A stretch of DNA of 64,000 nucleotides from Spiroplasma endosymbiont of Aspidapion aeneum (GCF_964031045.1 NZ_OZ034994.1:310001-374000); one strand, 5' to 3'; positions 34,744 through 45,800 are shown, counted from the first letter of the stretch. Notes: generated by a model not told the origin, from the sequence alone. Numbers and translations are program-made.

Positions 34744-35367
34744 GTGTCCGTAAAATTAATTAGAGAAATTTTACAAGACGAGCCAAACTTGTTTAAAACA
34801 GCAATCAGAAAAAAAAGACGCATACGCTTATCTAAAAAACATAATCAATATGTTAAGGATGATTTTATCCATATGAATTATAAAACTCCAAATGTTGTTG
34901 GAGTTGATGGCACAAATATCAAAATATTTCTTGAATATAAACATTGCTACAAAAAATTTAATTGTTTAATTTCATATATTTGAGAAAATAAAAAGGTCCT
35001 ATCATAATATTTTGATAAAAGTGAAAATTCTGAAAGTGTAATGAAAGTTTTTAAGCAAATATCTTTTTTTGATAAAAAAAATAAAAGAAAATTAATTATC
35101 CAATCAGATCGTGGAACTGCATTTGCAAATCTAAAAGTTTATGAATTAATGAAAAATGATCATCAAATAATCCACTCAATGTCAAATAGTGGTTTTAAAC
35201 ACAATTCCCCAACCGAAAGTTTACATGGTTGGATTAAGCAAATATTTATAAGAACATTTGGCGATAGGTCTAAGGACCAATTAGATTTCTTAAATTATTT
35301 TAAATTATTTATAAATAAGTGAAATTATTTCAAAGATATCAATTATAATATTAATAGAAATAAGTAA
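34744..35367 (+). pseudogene. Transposase orfB fragment, copy B2
   Basis: C-terminal about 208 codons of an IS3-type orfB. DDE core present: VVGVDGTNIKIF, IIQSDRGTAFAN and SPTESLHGWIK. TAA at 35005-35007 replaces a Tyr codon found in the sister copy (LSYYFD). The N-terminal third and orfA are absent. Confidence 0.85.
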
Positions 35368-35369
35368 AA

Positions 35370-35409
35370 AAACTAAGTGAAAAACAGTGCACTTAGCTCC
35401 CTTTATGCT
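35370..35409. terminator. IS-end hairpin
   Basis: CTAAGTG-AAAAACAGTG-CACTTAG within the IS terminus, with an A-run before it, so it can end minus-strand transcription leaving the mcc side. The same hairpin is at 38807 in the sister copy. Confidence 0.55.
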
Positions 35410-35487
35410 CAATCATAATGAAAATAAAATATTTATTTTACAGCTGGTGACATAGGTTCATATTTGCTTAGAAAGGAGGTGGATACA

Positions 35488-35520
35488 ATGGATATAATTA
35501 TTGGACAAATGTCAAATTAA
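35488..35520 (+). CDS. mccA: Candidate microcin C-type precursor peptide
   Basis: Ten codons reading MDIIIGQMSN followed by TAA. Known MccA peptides are very short (for example heptapeptides) and must end in Asn, to which MccB attaches the nucleotide. This one ends in Asn. It has one of the strongest ribosome sites in the window (AAGGAGGTGG at 35473-35482) and is followed by a hairpin, then mccB. A TTTACA (35437) and ATATTT (35460) at 17-nt spacing could be a weak promoter. The assignment rests on context and the Asn end; a short frame alone would not justify it. Confidence 0.75.
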   Translation: MDIIIGQMSN

Positions 35521-35526
35521 TTTAAT

Positions 35527-35559
35527 AAAATAAAGATTTAATCTTTATTTTATTTTTTT
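35527..35559 (+). terminator. Hairpin between mccA and mccB
   Basis: AAAATAAAGAT-TTA-ATCTTTATTTT, perfect 11-bp stem, then ATTTTTTT. It sits between the peptide gene and mccB. In the E. coli mcc operon a similar hairpin lets most transcripts stop after mccA so that the peptide is in excess over the enzyme. Confidence 0.8.
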
Positions 35560-35567
35560 GGGGATTT

Positions 35568-36667
35568 ATGAATGAAAAAAAATACTGTCTAGCAAAGACG
35601 TTTACTATTTATAAATTAAAAAATATTGTTATTTTGAATAAAGGCACTAATCAAAAAATTATTAGCCTTGATAGTTGAAATAAAAACAAAAAAATTTTTG
35701 AATGAATTTTTAATAGTAAATCTATTTCACTTGGCGAAATAGATTTAATGTGTGAAAAAATGTTAATTGATATTGAGATTAAAAATTACATAAATACCAA
35801 AGCTGTTTTAATAGACTCAGTTATGATGAAAATTCAAGTTTAAGTAGAAGCGATTTATACTTAAACTATTTTGCGGGCAATGGAAACTACAAAGATATTA
35901 AGAATAAAATCGCAGAATTTAATTATATTATTATTGGAGCTGGGGGGATAGGAAATGCAATATCTTATTGTTTATCATCAATAGGTGCAAAAAATATAAT
36001 GATAATAGATAAAGATATTGTTGAAAAAAGCAATTTGAATAGACAATTTCTTTTTACAAAAAACGATATTGGAAAATATAAAACAGAGGTTTTAAGGGAT
36101 TCACTAAAAAATAGGTTTGATAACTTAAATATTACTGATTTAAATTTAGATATTTCAATAAAATTTGAATACAAAAAATTTATAGAGATATTAGAGAAAA
36201 AATCATTTTTTAAGTCATTGGTTATTTTGTCTGCCGATGAATTAGATATAATAAAATTAACAAATTTAATTTGTGTTAAGAATAGTATCCCGTTAATAAA
36301 TTTGGGTTATTTTAATAATGTTTCTGCAGTTGGTCCATTTTATATTCCAAGCATTGTAAACAGTTCATGTCTTTTTTGTGATAATGAAAAAGTTGAATTA
36401 AATTTAAATAATATTGACGAAGTTATTTTAGATATCAATAATTATTCAAAAATGGTTCCATCTTGATATGTTAATAATTCAATAGCTGTTTCAATAGCGG
36501 CGGAGGAAATAATAAATTTTGTGGATAACAGAATAGATAAAATACAGTCTATTTCAAAGAAGATTGCAGTTTCAAATAATAATTTTGAAAAAGCATTATT
36601 TGATTTTAATAAAAATATAAAATGTAAATTTTGCGGACCTAAATCAAAGGAAACTTATAACATTTAA
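35568..36667 (+). pseudogene. mccB: MccB-type adenylating enzyme (ThiF/E1 family), apparent frameshift
   Basis: Activates the C-terminal Asn of MccA with ATP and joins it to AMP. The product spans two frames: 35568 to TAA 35841-35843, and about 35816 to TAA 36665-36667; one missing base near 35816 would join them. The C-terminal part fits E. coli MccB closely: IIIGAGGIGNAIS (ATP loop), a NLNRQFLFTKNDIGK stretch matching NLTRQVLFSEDDVGK, YFNNVSAVGPFYIP, and the zinc pairs CLFC and CKFC. The N-terminal about 80 residues match the peptide-clamp domain position. GGGGA precedes ATG 35568. A true pseudogene, a sequencing error or programmed slippage are all possible; no slippery site was seen. Confidence 0.85.
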
Positions 36668-37792
36668 TAAGTGTATTTATTTTGTTTTTGGTTCTATAAG
36701 TACCTATAAAAGATAATAAAGCAAGACATCAATTATTATTATAATTAAATAAATTATGTAAAAACTAGAAAATAATGTTGGAATAATTATTGAGGTAAGA
36801 TTATAATGATTATCTCTTTTCTGTTTTAACAAAAGAAATTAATGATTCAGATCAAAAAATTTATAATATTTTTTATCAATGTTTCGATGAATTAGTCCAA
36901 GAATAATCAAGTCGAAACATAAAATAATCAATCTGCACCTATGCTTATATTCCACTTTTAGCACCACTGGTGGATAATATAACAGATTTTGTACTTTTTT
37001 ATTATCAAAGTAACAATTCATTAAATTTTTTACTTTTAATTTTGATGTTGATACAAGTAATCTGAATAATTCTGTAAAATTTTTAACCACAGTACCACCG
37101 GGAAAAGTATCAATAAATAATTTACTATCACCAATAAACGATGATGACAATGATATATCGTTCGTATTAGGATTAACTTTTGATATATAAGGTAAATAAT
37201 ATTGTTAAGTTGGATAATTAGATCTAAATACACAAGAAATAGCAATGTTAATGCTATTTTTTTTGTCTAATTATAGTAGAAACAAAGAAAAATAAAAAAT
37301 AAAGATGTATTTAGGTTATGGTGTATATAATCTTTTATGTATACAATAATAAAAAAAGCAATTGTAAAAAATTTGCTTAATTTTGAGATAAAATTATTGT
37401 ATATTTGGGAGATTTTTATTATGGAAAATTTAAAAGAAACAAACAAAATATTCTAAAAAATGAGTAAAAATTAGAAATTATAAAACCTTCTACAACGAAT
37501 TTCCTTGTATTTTTTACTTTTTTTAACAAAAAATAAATTAACATGTTATTATATTAATATGAAAGTATTAATTTGTTAATATAGATTTATTTTGAATTTT
37601 TTTATCCAAAAGATAAAAACCCCATATATTATATTTAATTCAATTTTAAAGCAAAATAAGGTGGGTATAAATGTCGTAATAAAGTTTCGAAAGATAATTT
37701 AATATTAATTAATAGGATAAATAAAATTTTTAACTTTAGAGTTATACATATTTTTACAAATTAATAAAATATTTATTTTTAAGGAGTCAATT
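36668..37792. other. 1.1 kb without intact gene between mccB and mccF
   Basis: Stops in all frames. Around 37020-37190 the plus strand reads FTFNFDVDTSNLNNS then FLTTVPPGKVSINNLL in one open stretch to TAA, looking like the remnant of a beta-rich protein. I find no trace of an exporter or acetyltransferase gene. AAGGAG at 37781-37786 belongs to mccF. Confidence 0.55.
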
Positions 37793-38761
37793 ATGAAAAT
37801 AGGAATTTTTTCGTGTAGTAGTCCTGGCGGAAGTAATTTTCCAATTAGATTGAATAGAGCTTTAAAAAAGCTTGAAAATTATGGAAATGAAATAATTTGT
37901 GGAAAATTGATCAGAGGTAATAATTATTATAGAACTGCTACAATAAATGACCGAGCTGATGAGTTTAACTCATTAATAAGTAGTAATGTTGATATTTTGA
38001 TGTCCTCTATTGGGGGCTCAAATTCAAACTCAATTGTTGATAAAATAAATTACAATATGTTAAATAAAATTAATAAAAAACTAATAGTATGTGGTTATTC
38101 AGATACAACAGTTATTTTACTAGCTATTCTAAGAAAATGTAAAAAGATTAGAGTTTTATATGGACCTGCTTTAATTTCAACGTTTGGAGATTGAGAAGAA
38201 GAGTTTGTAGACTATACATATAAGGATTTTGTTAGTGTAATTGAGAAGAAAAGCGAGGTAATAGTCCCCCCTAAACATTGAACAGATGATATAAAAAATT
38301 GAAGCAAATATGAGGGTATTAGGAATATAAAAATAAATGATTGAAAATTTCTTGGATTTACTAAAAATATTAAAGGAAGAGTTATTGGTGGAAATTTGTC
38401 TGCCCTAATCGGTACATATGGTTCAGAGTATGGACTTAATGTAAAAAAGGGGGACATATTATTAATCGAAGATTCATGCAAAAATGCAGAAATTATAGAA
38501 AAAAACTTTTCGTTTTTGCTATTAAATAAAATATTTAATAAGTGTTCAGCGATTTTACTAGGAAAACATGAAAGATTTGATGACCAGGGTTCTAAAATAA
38601 ATTCGATTGATATTTTAAATGAGGTTTTAAAATCAAGAAATATGTGTATACCTATAGTTTATGATGTTGATTTTGCCCATACAAAACCAATGTCAATTAT
38701 TGAATTGAATTCTACAATTGAAATAGATTTTATAAATAAAAAAATCAAAAAAATATATTAG
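37793..38761 (+). CDS. mccF: Microcin C immunity serine peptidase (S66 family)
   Basis: 322 aa with code 4 (TGA at 38192 and several later). S66 peptidases include LD-carboxypeptidases and MccF, which cuts the bond between the aspartate and the nucleotide of microcin C and so gives immunity. The catalytic triad is visible: Ser103 in CGYSDTT, Glu226 in LLIEDSC and His296 in VDFAHTKP. GGNLSALIGT is the conserved substrate loop. AAGGAG precedes ATG 37793. Mollicutes have no peptidoglycan, so a murein LD-carboxypeptidase role makes no sense, which favours MccF. The gene is intact. Confidence 0.88.
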
Positions 38762-38806
38762 GTTATTTAGAAGAAACGACCTGGACTGCACCAGTATAAA
38801 GGAAGC

Positions 38807-38838
38807 TAAGTGTACTGTTTTACACCTAGTTTTTTTAC
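38807..38838 (+). terminator. Terminator at IS end, after mccF
   Basis: CTAAGTGTA-CTGTT-TTACACCTAG followed by seven T, 46 nt after the mccF stop and inside the left end of the IS. Confidence 0.65.
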
Positions 38839-40196
38839 TTATTTCTATTAATATTATAATTGATATCTTTAAAATAATTTCATTTATTTATAAATAATTT
38901 AAAGCAATTTAAGAAATCTAATTGGTCCTTAAACCTATCACCAAATGTTCTTATGAATTTTTGCTTAATTCAACCATTTAATGCCTCTGTTGATAAATTG
39001 TGTTTAAAACCACTATTTGACATTAAGTGGATTATTTGATGATCATTTTTCATTAATTCATAAACTTTTAGATTTTCGAATGCAGTCCACAATCTGATTG
39101 GATAATTAATTTTCTTTTATTTTTCTTTGCAAAAAAAGATATTTCCTTAAAAACTTTCATTACAGTTCCAGAATTTTTATTTTTATCAAAATAGTATGAT
39201 AGAACTTTCTTATTTTCTCAAATATATGAAATTAAGCAATTAAATTTTTTGTAACAATGTTTATCTTCAAGAAATATTTTCATGTTTGTTCCATCAACTC
39301 CAACAACATTTGGAGTTTTGTAATTCATATGGATAAAATCATCTTTAACATATTGATTATGTTTTTTTGATAAGCTTATACGTCTTTTTTTCTGATTGTT
39401 GTTTTAAACAAGTTTGGCTCATCTTGTAAAATTTTCCTAATTAATTTTACAGAAGCCTTTGCATGCTTAAAGGTTATGATCCAGTTGTAAATATCAATTA
39501 CACTGATGCAAAAAGCCTTATTTTCCTCTGCAAATGAATAAATATATTTTTTAGCTTGTAAATATTTCTTACTAATATAATTTGGTAACTCAGGTGTAGG
39601 TAATTTATCCTTAAATAAGATCAATGGAGACTTTAGCCTATTTTTAAATTTAAACTTATAATATGTTGTTCAACTAATTTTAAAATATTTTATGAGCACA
39701 TTAGTTGCTAGGTTGAATCTTGCAACTAACAAATATATTTGCGAACATACATAATGTTTATAAGCTTTTGTTTTTTCGATGATTAGTTTATCCTTCTTAC
39801 TCATCCTTATCAAATTCATCATTATCATCGCTGTGCAAGAAGGAATACACTTTTCCAATACTTCGTATTTTGCCTTTAATAGAATATTTTCTATTCTATC
39901 TTTATCTGTTTGTTTTTTTCGATTTTCAATTTCTTTTTGTAATTCTTTTATTTCTCTTTTTTTGATTTTTAATTCTTCACGCTCACAAATTGTTTTTACT
40001 TTTTTATCCATAAGTTTGCACTCCTTGTGCCTATTAATACCATTAGAATAACAAAATTTCTTTTTTTTGCTCACATATATACCAATTGTGTACCAGAATT
40101 TAAATTTAATTCTTTAGCAATTAGTTTTGCGCTTTCACCATTTTTAAATCTCTCAATTGCTAATTTTTTTTGTGTTTTGTCATAGTGTTTTTTCAT
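38835..40196 (-). pseudogene. Transposase of element B3, frameshifted
   Basis: orfA starts at ATG 40196 (MKKHYDKTQKKLAIERFKNG, HTH type) and loses frame in an A-run near 40060. The frame then runs through a Lys/Glu coiled coil into orfB without a stop. DDE parts are VVGVDGTNMKIF and IIQSDCGLH, where one base is missing near 39085 relative to the sister copy (IIQSDRGTA). Catalytically dead. Confidence 0.8.
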
Positions 40197-40262
40197 TATA
40201 TACTCCTCTATATAAAAAAACTGAAGATGTTATTCCCCAGTACACTTATCTTCCTTTATGCT

Positions 40263-40881
40263 ACCTTATTTGTGGTAATGAAGTGGACCACTTATTATTA
40301 TAATTATAGCTTATCTATCTGTTGTAAATACAAGATTATATTATTAATAAATAGCTCAATAATTCATCAATTACTATATATTAATAACAATGCAAGTGGT
40401 TATTCTTTTTTTTTACTTTGAAGGATATTCAAGAAAATTCCAATATTAAGGAGCTATGAAGCTCTTATCATACAAAACACGTAAAATACTATTTATCAAA
40501 CGATGAAAAATTATCAATAGGAGATATTGAAAAATTAGATTTTGGGCAATTGTATTCATATCGACTATAATATGTAAGAGATACTATTGAACCAAAAGTT
40601 GAAATATACCAGACCTGCAAACTTTTATGATTATTATCTCTACAAATATCATCTTTGAAAATTAATATCTCTGAGCCTGGGAAATAAGAAAAAAAATATT
40701 TCTTTTGTTGAAAATTTAATGACTACATTTGCTTCTATGGCAGTTATTAATGAGGATTATGAAATTTTAGTGAATAATGAGTGATGATTCATATGATTTT
40801 AATGACTTTTGTATGCCTAAATCTAGTGATGAAAAAAAATCAAAAAACAAATTGAAGTTACTATCAATGCAAAATTAATAA
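40263..40881 (+). pseudogene. Remnants of an unknown gene
   Basis: 619 bases between two IS elements. Short open stretches in differing frames read like coding debris: YYLSNDEKLSIGDIEKLDFG (about 40490-40550), FVENLMTTFASMAVINEDYE (about 40710-40770) and DFNDFCMPKSSDEKK (about 40800-40840), the last ending in a TAA at the IS boundary. No family recognised. Confidence 0.4.
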
Positions 40882-42270
40882 GCAAAGGTAACCCTAAGGG
40901 GAGGAAATAATATTTACTCTCACTAGTAGAAAGGTTACTTTTTTTATGAAAAAATATAGTTACAAAACAAAATATCATGCAATATTAGACTATTCAAATG
41001 GAATGAAAATTTGTGAAATAGTTAAAAAATACAACATATCTTCTGGTGCACCGCTTATTTCATATTGGATTATTAGGTATAATAATATTGAAGAATTAAA
41101 ATTATCTTCAATGAAAGAAGAAGAATATATGGCAAAAATTGAATCTGAAGAAATATTAAACAAGAAAAAAATGAAAAAACTGGAGCAAGAAAATAAAGAA
41201 TTAAAATGGGAAAATGAAAAACTTAAGATGCAAAACAATGTGCTAAAAAAGTTCGATCCTTCATGACAGGTGCGTGACATGAAGGAGAAGATGACGACTA
41301 AACCATATAAGCATCATTCATTTTGTGAAATATATATAAAGGAATTTAAAAAGGTTGCAACTGTTAAAAAAATGTGTGATGCATTGGGAGTATCTGTAAG
41401 TAAATATTATGCATTCAAAAAACGTTTTAATTTGTTAAAAAAATCAGAATTCAAATACTGAAATTATCCACATTTCATCCCTAAATATATATCAAAAGCT
41501 AATCCTAATACAGAAGATATGATTACTAAATTTTATACAGCATTTAATGATCCTGGGAGTGCTTTTACAGTAAATAAGTGAATAAACACTACATATAATG
41601 TTAATGTTAGTCGGAAAATCATTCGAGATTACCAATTAAAGTATCCTTTAAAATATCCTGTGGCTGTTCGTTGAACTAAGAGAAGTAAGGCAGTGCGAAT
41701 TAAACAAAACATTAGAAATGATTTAATTGGAAATGATACATATACAACATGTCCAGGACAAAAAATTGGTATTGATGGAACTTGATTTAAAGATCTATTT
41801 ATAAACGGAAAAAGAACTAAGTTATTATGTGAAATTGCTTATGATTGATTTACTAGAAAGGTTGTTTCATATTCAATCGTCAAGGTGAAAACAAACAAAC
41901 TGTTGTTTCAACATTATATGGTATATCTAAATATCTGTCAAAAAATGACTTCACAAATTGTATAGTTCAAATGGATAGAGGTTCAGCCAATCTTTCCTAT
42001 GAAGTTCTAAATTATGAAAATCATCAGCACAATTTTATAATATCAATGTCTAATTCTGGTTTTAAGCACAATTCATCAACAGAGGCATTAAATGGTTGAA
42101 TTAAAGAACAATTCTATTTATCAGTTGGAAATCACTTTAATTCACTTTCAGATTTTTACAAAGCATTCAAAACATTTATTAAAAACAAAAATTTATTACA
42201 AACTTATATTTACAAACAAAAAAGAGGTGAGATATTTATTTAACTTCTCTCCCCTTAGGGTTAACCATGC
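40882..42270 (+). mobile_element. IS3-type insertion sequence, copy A2
   Basis: Nearly identical to the element at 18809-20194. Terminal repeats GCAAAGGTAACCCTAAGGGG and, on the other end, GCATGGTTAACCCTAAGGGG (reverse complement). A 3-bp target duplication TAA is present at 40879-40881 and 42271-42273, so this is a clean insertion. Confidence 0.88.
40946..42243 (+). pseudogene. IS copy A2 transposase, orfA-orfB fused in frame, later frameshift
   Basis: orfA (HTH and coiled coil, about 107 aa) continues in frame into orfB because this copy has one extra base at the junction (CAGGTGCGTGAC versus CAGATACATAA in copy A1). orfB keeps KIGIDGTWF, but a one-base deletion near 41880 (ATCGTC versus ATCGGTG) puts the rest, including MDRGSAN and STEALNGW, out of frame. 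So each copy of this IS has a different defect. Confidence 0.85.
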
Positions 42271-42857
42271 TAAGAATAGAAAATTAAGAATTTTTTTAAA
42301 ACTACTTAGCTTAAATGTCTTAATTTGTTTGTTTATGAAATATAAAATGTTTAATAATAAAAATTTAAAAATATATCATATTTTTAAATTAAATATTTTG
42401 ATATTACTACATTAATAGGCCTTATTTTCCTCATTTTATACTTATCCCATACATAAATGTTATTGAAGTACGATATGTAAAAACCCATACACACCATTAC
42501 TATTTGTTTGTATGGGTTTTTATCCTTTGGATAATTATATTTTATGTAGATTATATTCTATCTATAAAAATATGATAATTTTTCGAAAATATGTATTATG
42601 ATAATAAAAAATAAATCGGTTTTTACATACTATCTATTGATTAAAATTGGTCTTAACTACAAATTAGTTGAATGAAAGGGTTAAAATTAGTTAAAAATAT
42701 AAATATTTAGTTAATATTTGTAAAATAATGAGATCTCCAATAACAATCAATAATCTAAATAACTGCTTTTTGTATGATAATATAGGTAAATTGTGTTATT
42801 ATCATTATAAGTATTAATCTATATAAATTAATCTTTCAAAAAAAGGAGAATGGTTAT
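42271..42857. other. Intergenic with one terminator
   Basis: About 587 AT-rich bases with no gene. It contains the hairpin at 42479-42521 and ends in the AAAGGAG of the lipoprotein at 42858. Confidence 0.5.
42479..42522. terminator. Strong hairpin with A/T tails
   Basis: AAAAACCCATAC ... GTATGGGTTTTT, a 12-bp stem with a loop of about 19 nt, A-run before and T-run after, so it can act in both directions. Confidence 0.7.
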
Positions 42858-45800
42858 ATGAAGAAAATATTATTTATATTATCATCATTTATATTTTTTA
42901 TCTCGTCATCTTCGATGGTTTTTTCATGTTCTAAAAGCCCCGGTAATAAAACTGTCTATAAAGATGGAATAGAATTTGAAAACAATGAATATCAAGCACA
43001 AATTGGGGGTGTTGTAAAAGTTAATGTTTCAAATTTTAGTGATTTATCTAAAAAAGGATATACTAAAAACTGTAGTGTAAGAGTTGCAGATGAAAGTATT
43101 GCTAAATTCATTGATTATAGTAGTGATAAAAATTTCAGTAATTATCAAACTCTCCAAATTAGTGCTCTTTCTCCGGGAAAAACAAATGTTGAAGTAGTAT
43201 TTACAAATCTTGATAATATCTCATCAATAACAGGAAAATTTGATATTACTGTTAGTGATTTTTCAAAATACAAGCCTGTATGACAAAAGGAAGTACTTAA
43301 CATTGATCCCTTAGAAACATATATTTACATTGGAACATTATCAGAATATAGCGAGTTTAAGAAGTATAATTTAACTAATTTTGCTGCAGAATTAAAAAAT
43401 ACAGAAGAAGGGTCAGTAGATGTTAATAATTTTTTAAATAATTTTCATATCAATGATGAAGGTGAGATGTATTATGATATTGATTGTTCTAATTTCAAAC
43501 CAAAAGAAATAGCACCTGATGGGAAATATAAGATCGGAAAGGTAAATATAAAACTTATAAATGATAATGCTAGATATTCATCATCGGGAACTCTATCTTT
43601 TAACCCTTTTATTTCTGTACATACAATTGACATATCACTTCCCAATACCAAAGAGCCTATTGATTTATCCTCACCAACTACAGCTGATTTAACATTTCCA
43701 GAAAAAATAACAGCGTCAGAAATTGTAGCTACTCATCCAACTGTAAATATTACATTTAGTGGTAGGGATATTGAAGCAAAATGAGAACTATCTAATTCTT
43801 ATAACAATAATTTATTAACTATGGACGGACAAAACACAATTATACAGCTAAAAATTACTTATAAAATATCAAATGTTAGTTATATAAGCGGTTCAATGCA
43901 TATTGATTTTCGTTGTAAATTAGACTCGTCAACTAGTTATATAGGTTCAGCAACAATTAGTTACTCAGGAAAAAGAGTTTCTCCAGGTGGTAAATATGAC
44001 AAACCAAGTGAAACAGACACTGGATATGTAAGTGTTTATCCTGTTACAAATAAATTTGGTGATTGAAAAACAATAGACCCAAAAGATGATGATGTTACAT
44101 TAACTTCTTCTGCAGACTTATCAGGATTGACTAAAGACGGGTATAGATATCGCGATACTTTATTATTTGATAGTAAATCTAATGATTGGTCCACCGTAAA
44201 AGGTTACGACTTGAAAAATGCGGAAGATGTTAAAGATTTTTTAAATTTTGATGCAAAAACAACATATTCTAAAATAACTGATTTTTCTATTAATAATGTC
44301 TCAATTGGTGACAACAATAATCTAATCTTAAATATTGGAAAATTAACTAAAAAGGTAAATCAAGATGGGACTATATATTTAGTGTCTCGTTTTATTGATA
44401 GTGCTAATGACTTATGTGCAATGACAGCAACTTTTAGTTATAAAGCATCAGATAATCTCCCACCAACTAGTTTATCATTAACACGTGGTATTATTCCATA
44501 TAACGACAATTCACAAACTCTTGATTCTTCTAAAAACGGAGAAACACCAGAAAAAGCACTTCATTTAACTGATGAAATATTGAACTTTCAGACATTTGAA
44601 ATATCAGCAGAAGATAAAAGTGCAGATTTATCAAAAGTAATATTATCAACATCTGATGCATCAATAATAGGTGTTGGTGGAAACCTTATAAATAACAATG
44701 GTAAATATTATGTTGATCTTTATGTTAAAGCACAAAAAGGAAAAGATACTCCCGGTGGAAAAGTAACTATCACTTTGTCAAATTATGGGCAGGAAAAACC
44801 ACTCTTAACATTCGACATATATTATGCTGCTTATGTTGGAAAAGATGTTAGTTCTGGGACATATTATGTTCAAGATCAAAAAACATTATCACCAATGAAT
44901 TATTATGTGAGCTTGCTTGCAACAAATAGAACTATATCTTCAAAATATTCTGTTAATAACGGAAGAACATCAGCTCCAAATATAGAATATGCCCCAGGAT
45001 ATAATTACTCTGGTGGAGATTCTCCAATTGCATTAGATAATGCAGATACAATTGTTGGGGATATTACATTTGATAGTAGCATTAGTGTTGTGGGTGAAGG
45101 TGTTATTGCTTTAAGATATAATCAAGAGATTGAAGGAAATATTACATTTAATGGTAGTATTGATTATAAAGCAAGTAATGCTTCAATAAGCGAATCGTGT
45201 GGAGTGATTAGTGCAAAATATGCATCATCTGAAAAAAATATGCTTAAAATTGCTGCTAATAAAACTATAGATATAAAAGGCGATGTTAATATTGGTGTAT
45301 ATTATAAATCTACTGGTGATCCAGTAAATATTGGTGCAGGAATTGGATTAATAAATACAATAAAAACAAGTGAGATTGGTCAGGTAAATATTAGTGGAGC
45401 TGTTTCTATTAATATCGAAGGGCCTTCTTCTTACAGAGGAAGCGAAACTGGGGGAGTTATTTGTTCTAATAGTTCTTGTAGCGCTGATGCTCCATCTTTT
45501 AACAATCTTAAAGGGTTGGATATTAAGGGAAATGTAAAATTTTACGATGGAGGTGGTCTTTGTAATTTTGATAAATGTGCTCTCTTTTATTCAAATAATC
45601 AATTTTATTCCCCTACTTGTAACATAAATTTTGAAGGGTCTGATACAGATTTTCTTACTGATGGTTATATGGGTGCTGTATTTAGATCTGCACCCGCAGG
45701 AAACTCACAATTTGCATTAGGTAGTTTTATAATTTCACATTTTTCATACCAAAATAGTGATTTTAAAAATGGAAATGGGGACTCTATATTTTTATATACT

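Larger units (their letters stand above)
34674..35409 (+). mobile_element. IS copy B2, 5'-truncated, left flank of the mcc locus
   Basis: The sequence from 34674 matches the reverse complement of the IS at 38793-40262. Its left half is missing; its right end ends at ...CTCCCTTTATGCT (35409), matching the other copy's terminus. It lies in the opposite orientation to that copy, and the two enclose the mccA-mccB-mccF genes. Confidence 0.85.
38793..40262 (-). mobile_element. IS3-type element B3, right flank of the mcc locus
   Basis: About 1.47 kb, terminal repeats AGTATAAAGGAAGCTAAGTG (left) and AGCATAAAGGAAGATAAGTG (right, reverse complement). Flanked by a 3-bp direct repeat ACC (38790-38792 and 40263-40265), so this copy inserted as a unit. 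The truncated sister copy B2 faces it across the mcc genes. Confidence 0.85.

Noticed and set aside
35568-36667. ThiF, MoeB or HesA as the identity of the ThiF-fold protein
   Set aside because: No thiamine or molybdopterin genes nearby; the N-terminal extension and the RQxLF and YxNxxAxxGPxY(I/V)P segments fit MccB.
36839-37245. Minus-strand open frames between mccB and mccF
   Set aside because: Low-complexity His/Leu/Ile-rich frames without ribosome site or family resemblance; the plus strand has better coding-like debris.
37793-38761. Muramoyl-tetrapeptide LD-carboxypeptidase reading of the S66 peptidase
   Set aside because: A wall-less organism has no substrate for it, and the gene lies next to an MccB-type enzyme, so MccF is preferred.
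42092-42415. Open frame on the plus strand after the IS A2 core
   Set aside because: It is the transposase region read out of frame; the same sequence in copy A1 encodes the DDE C-terminus in another frame.
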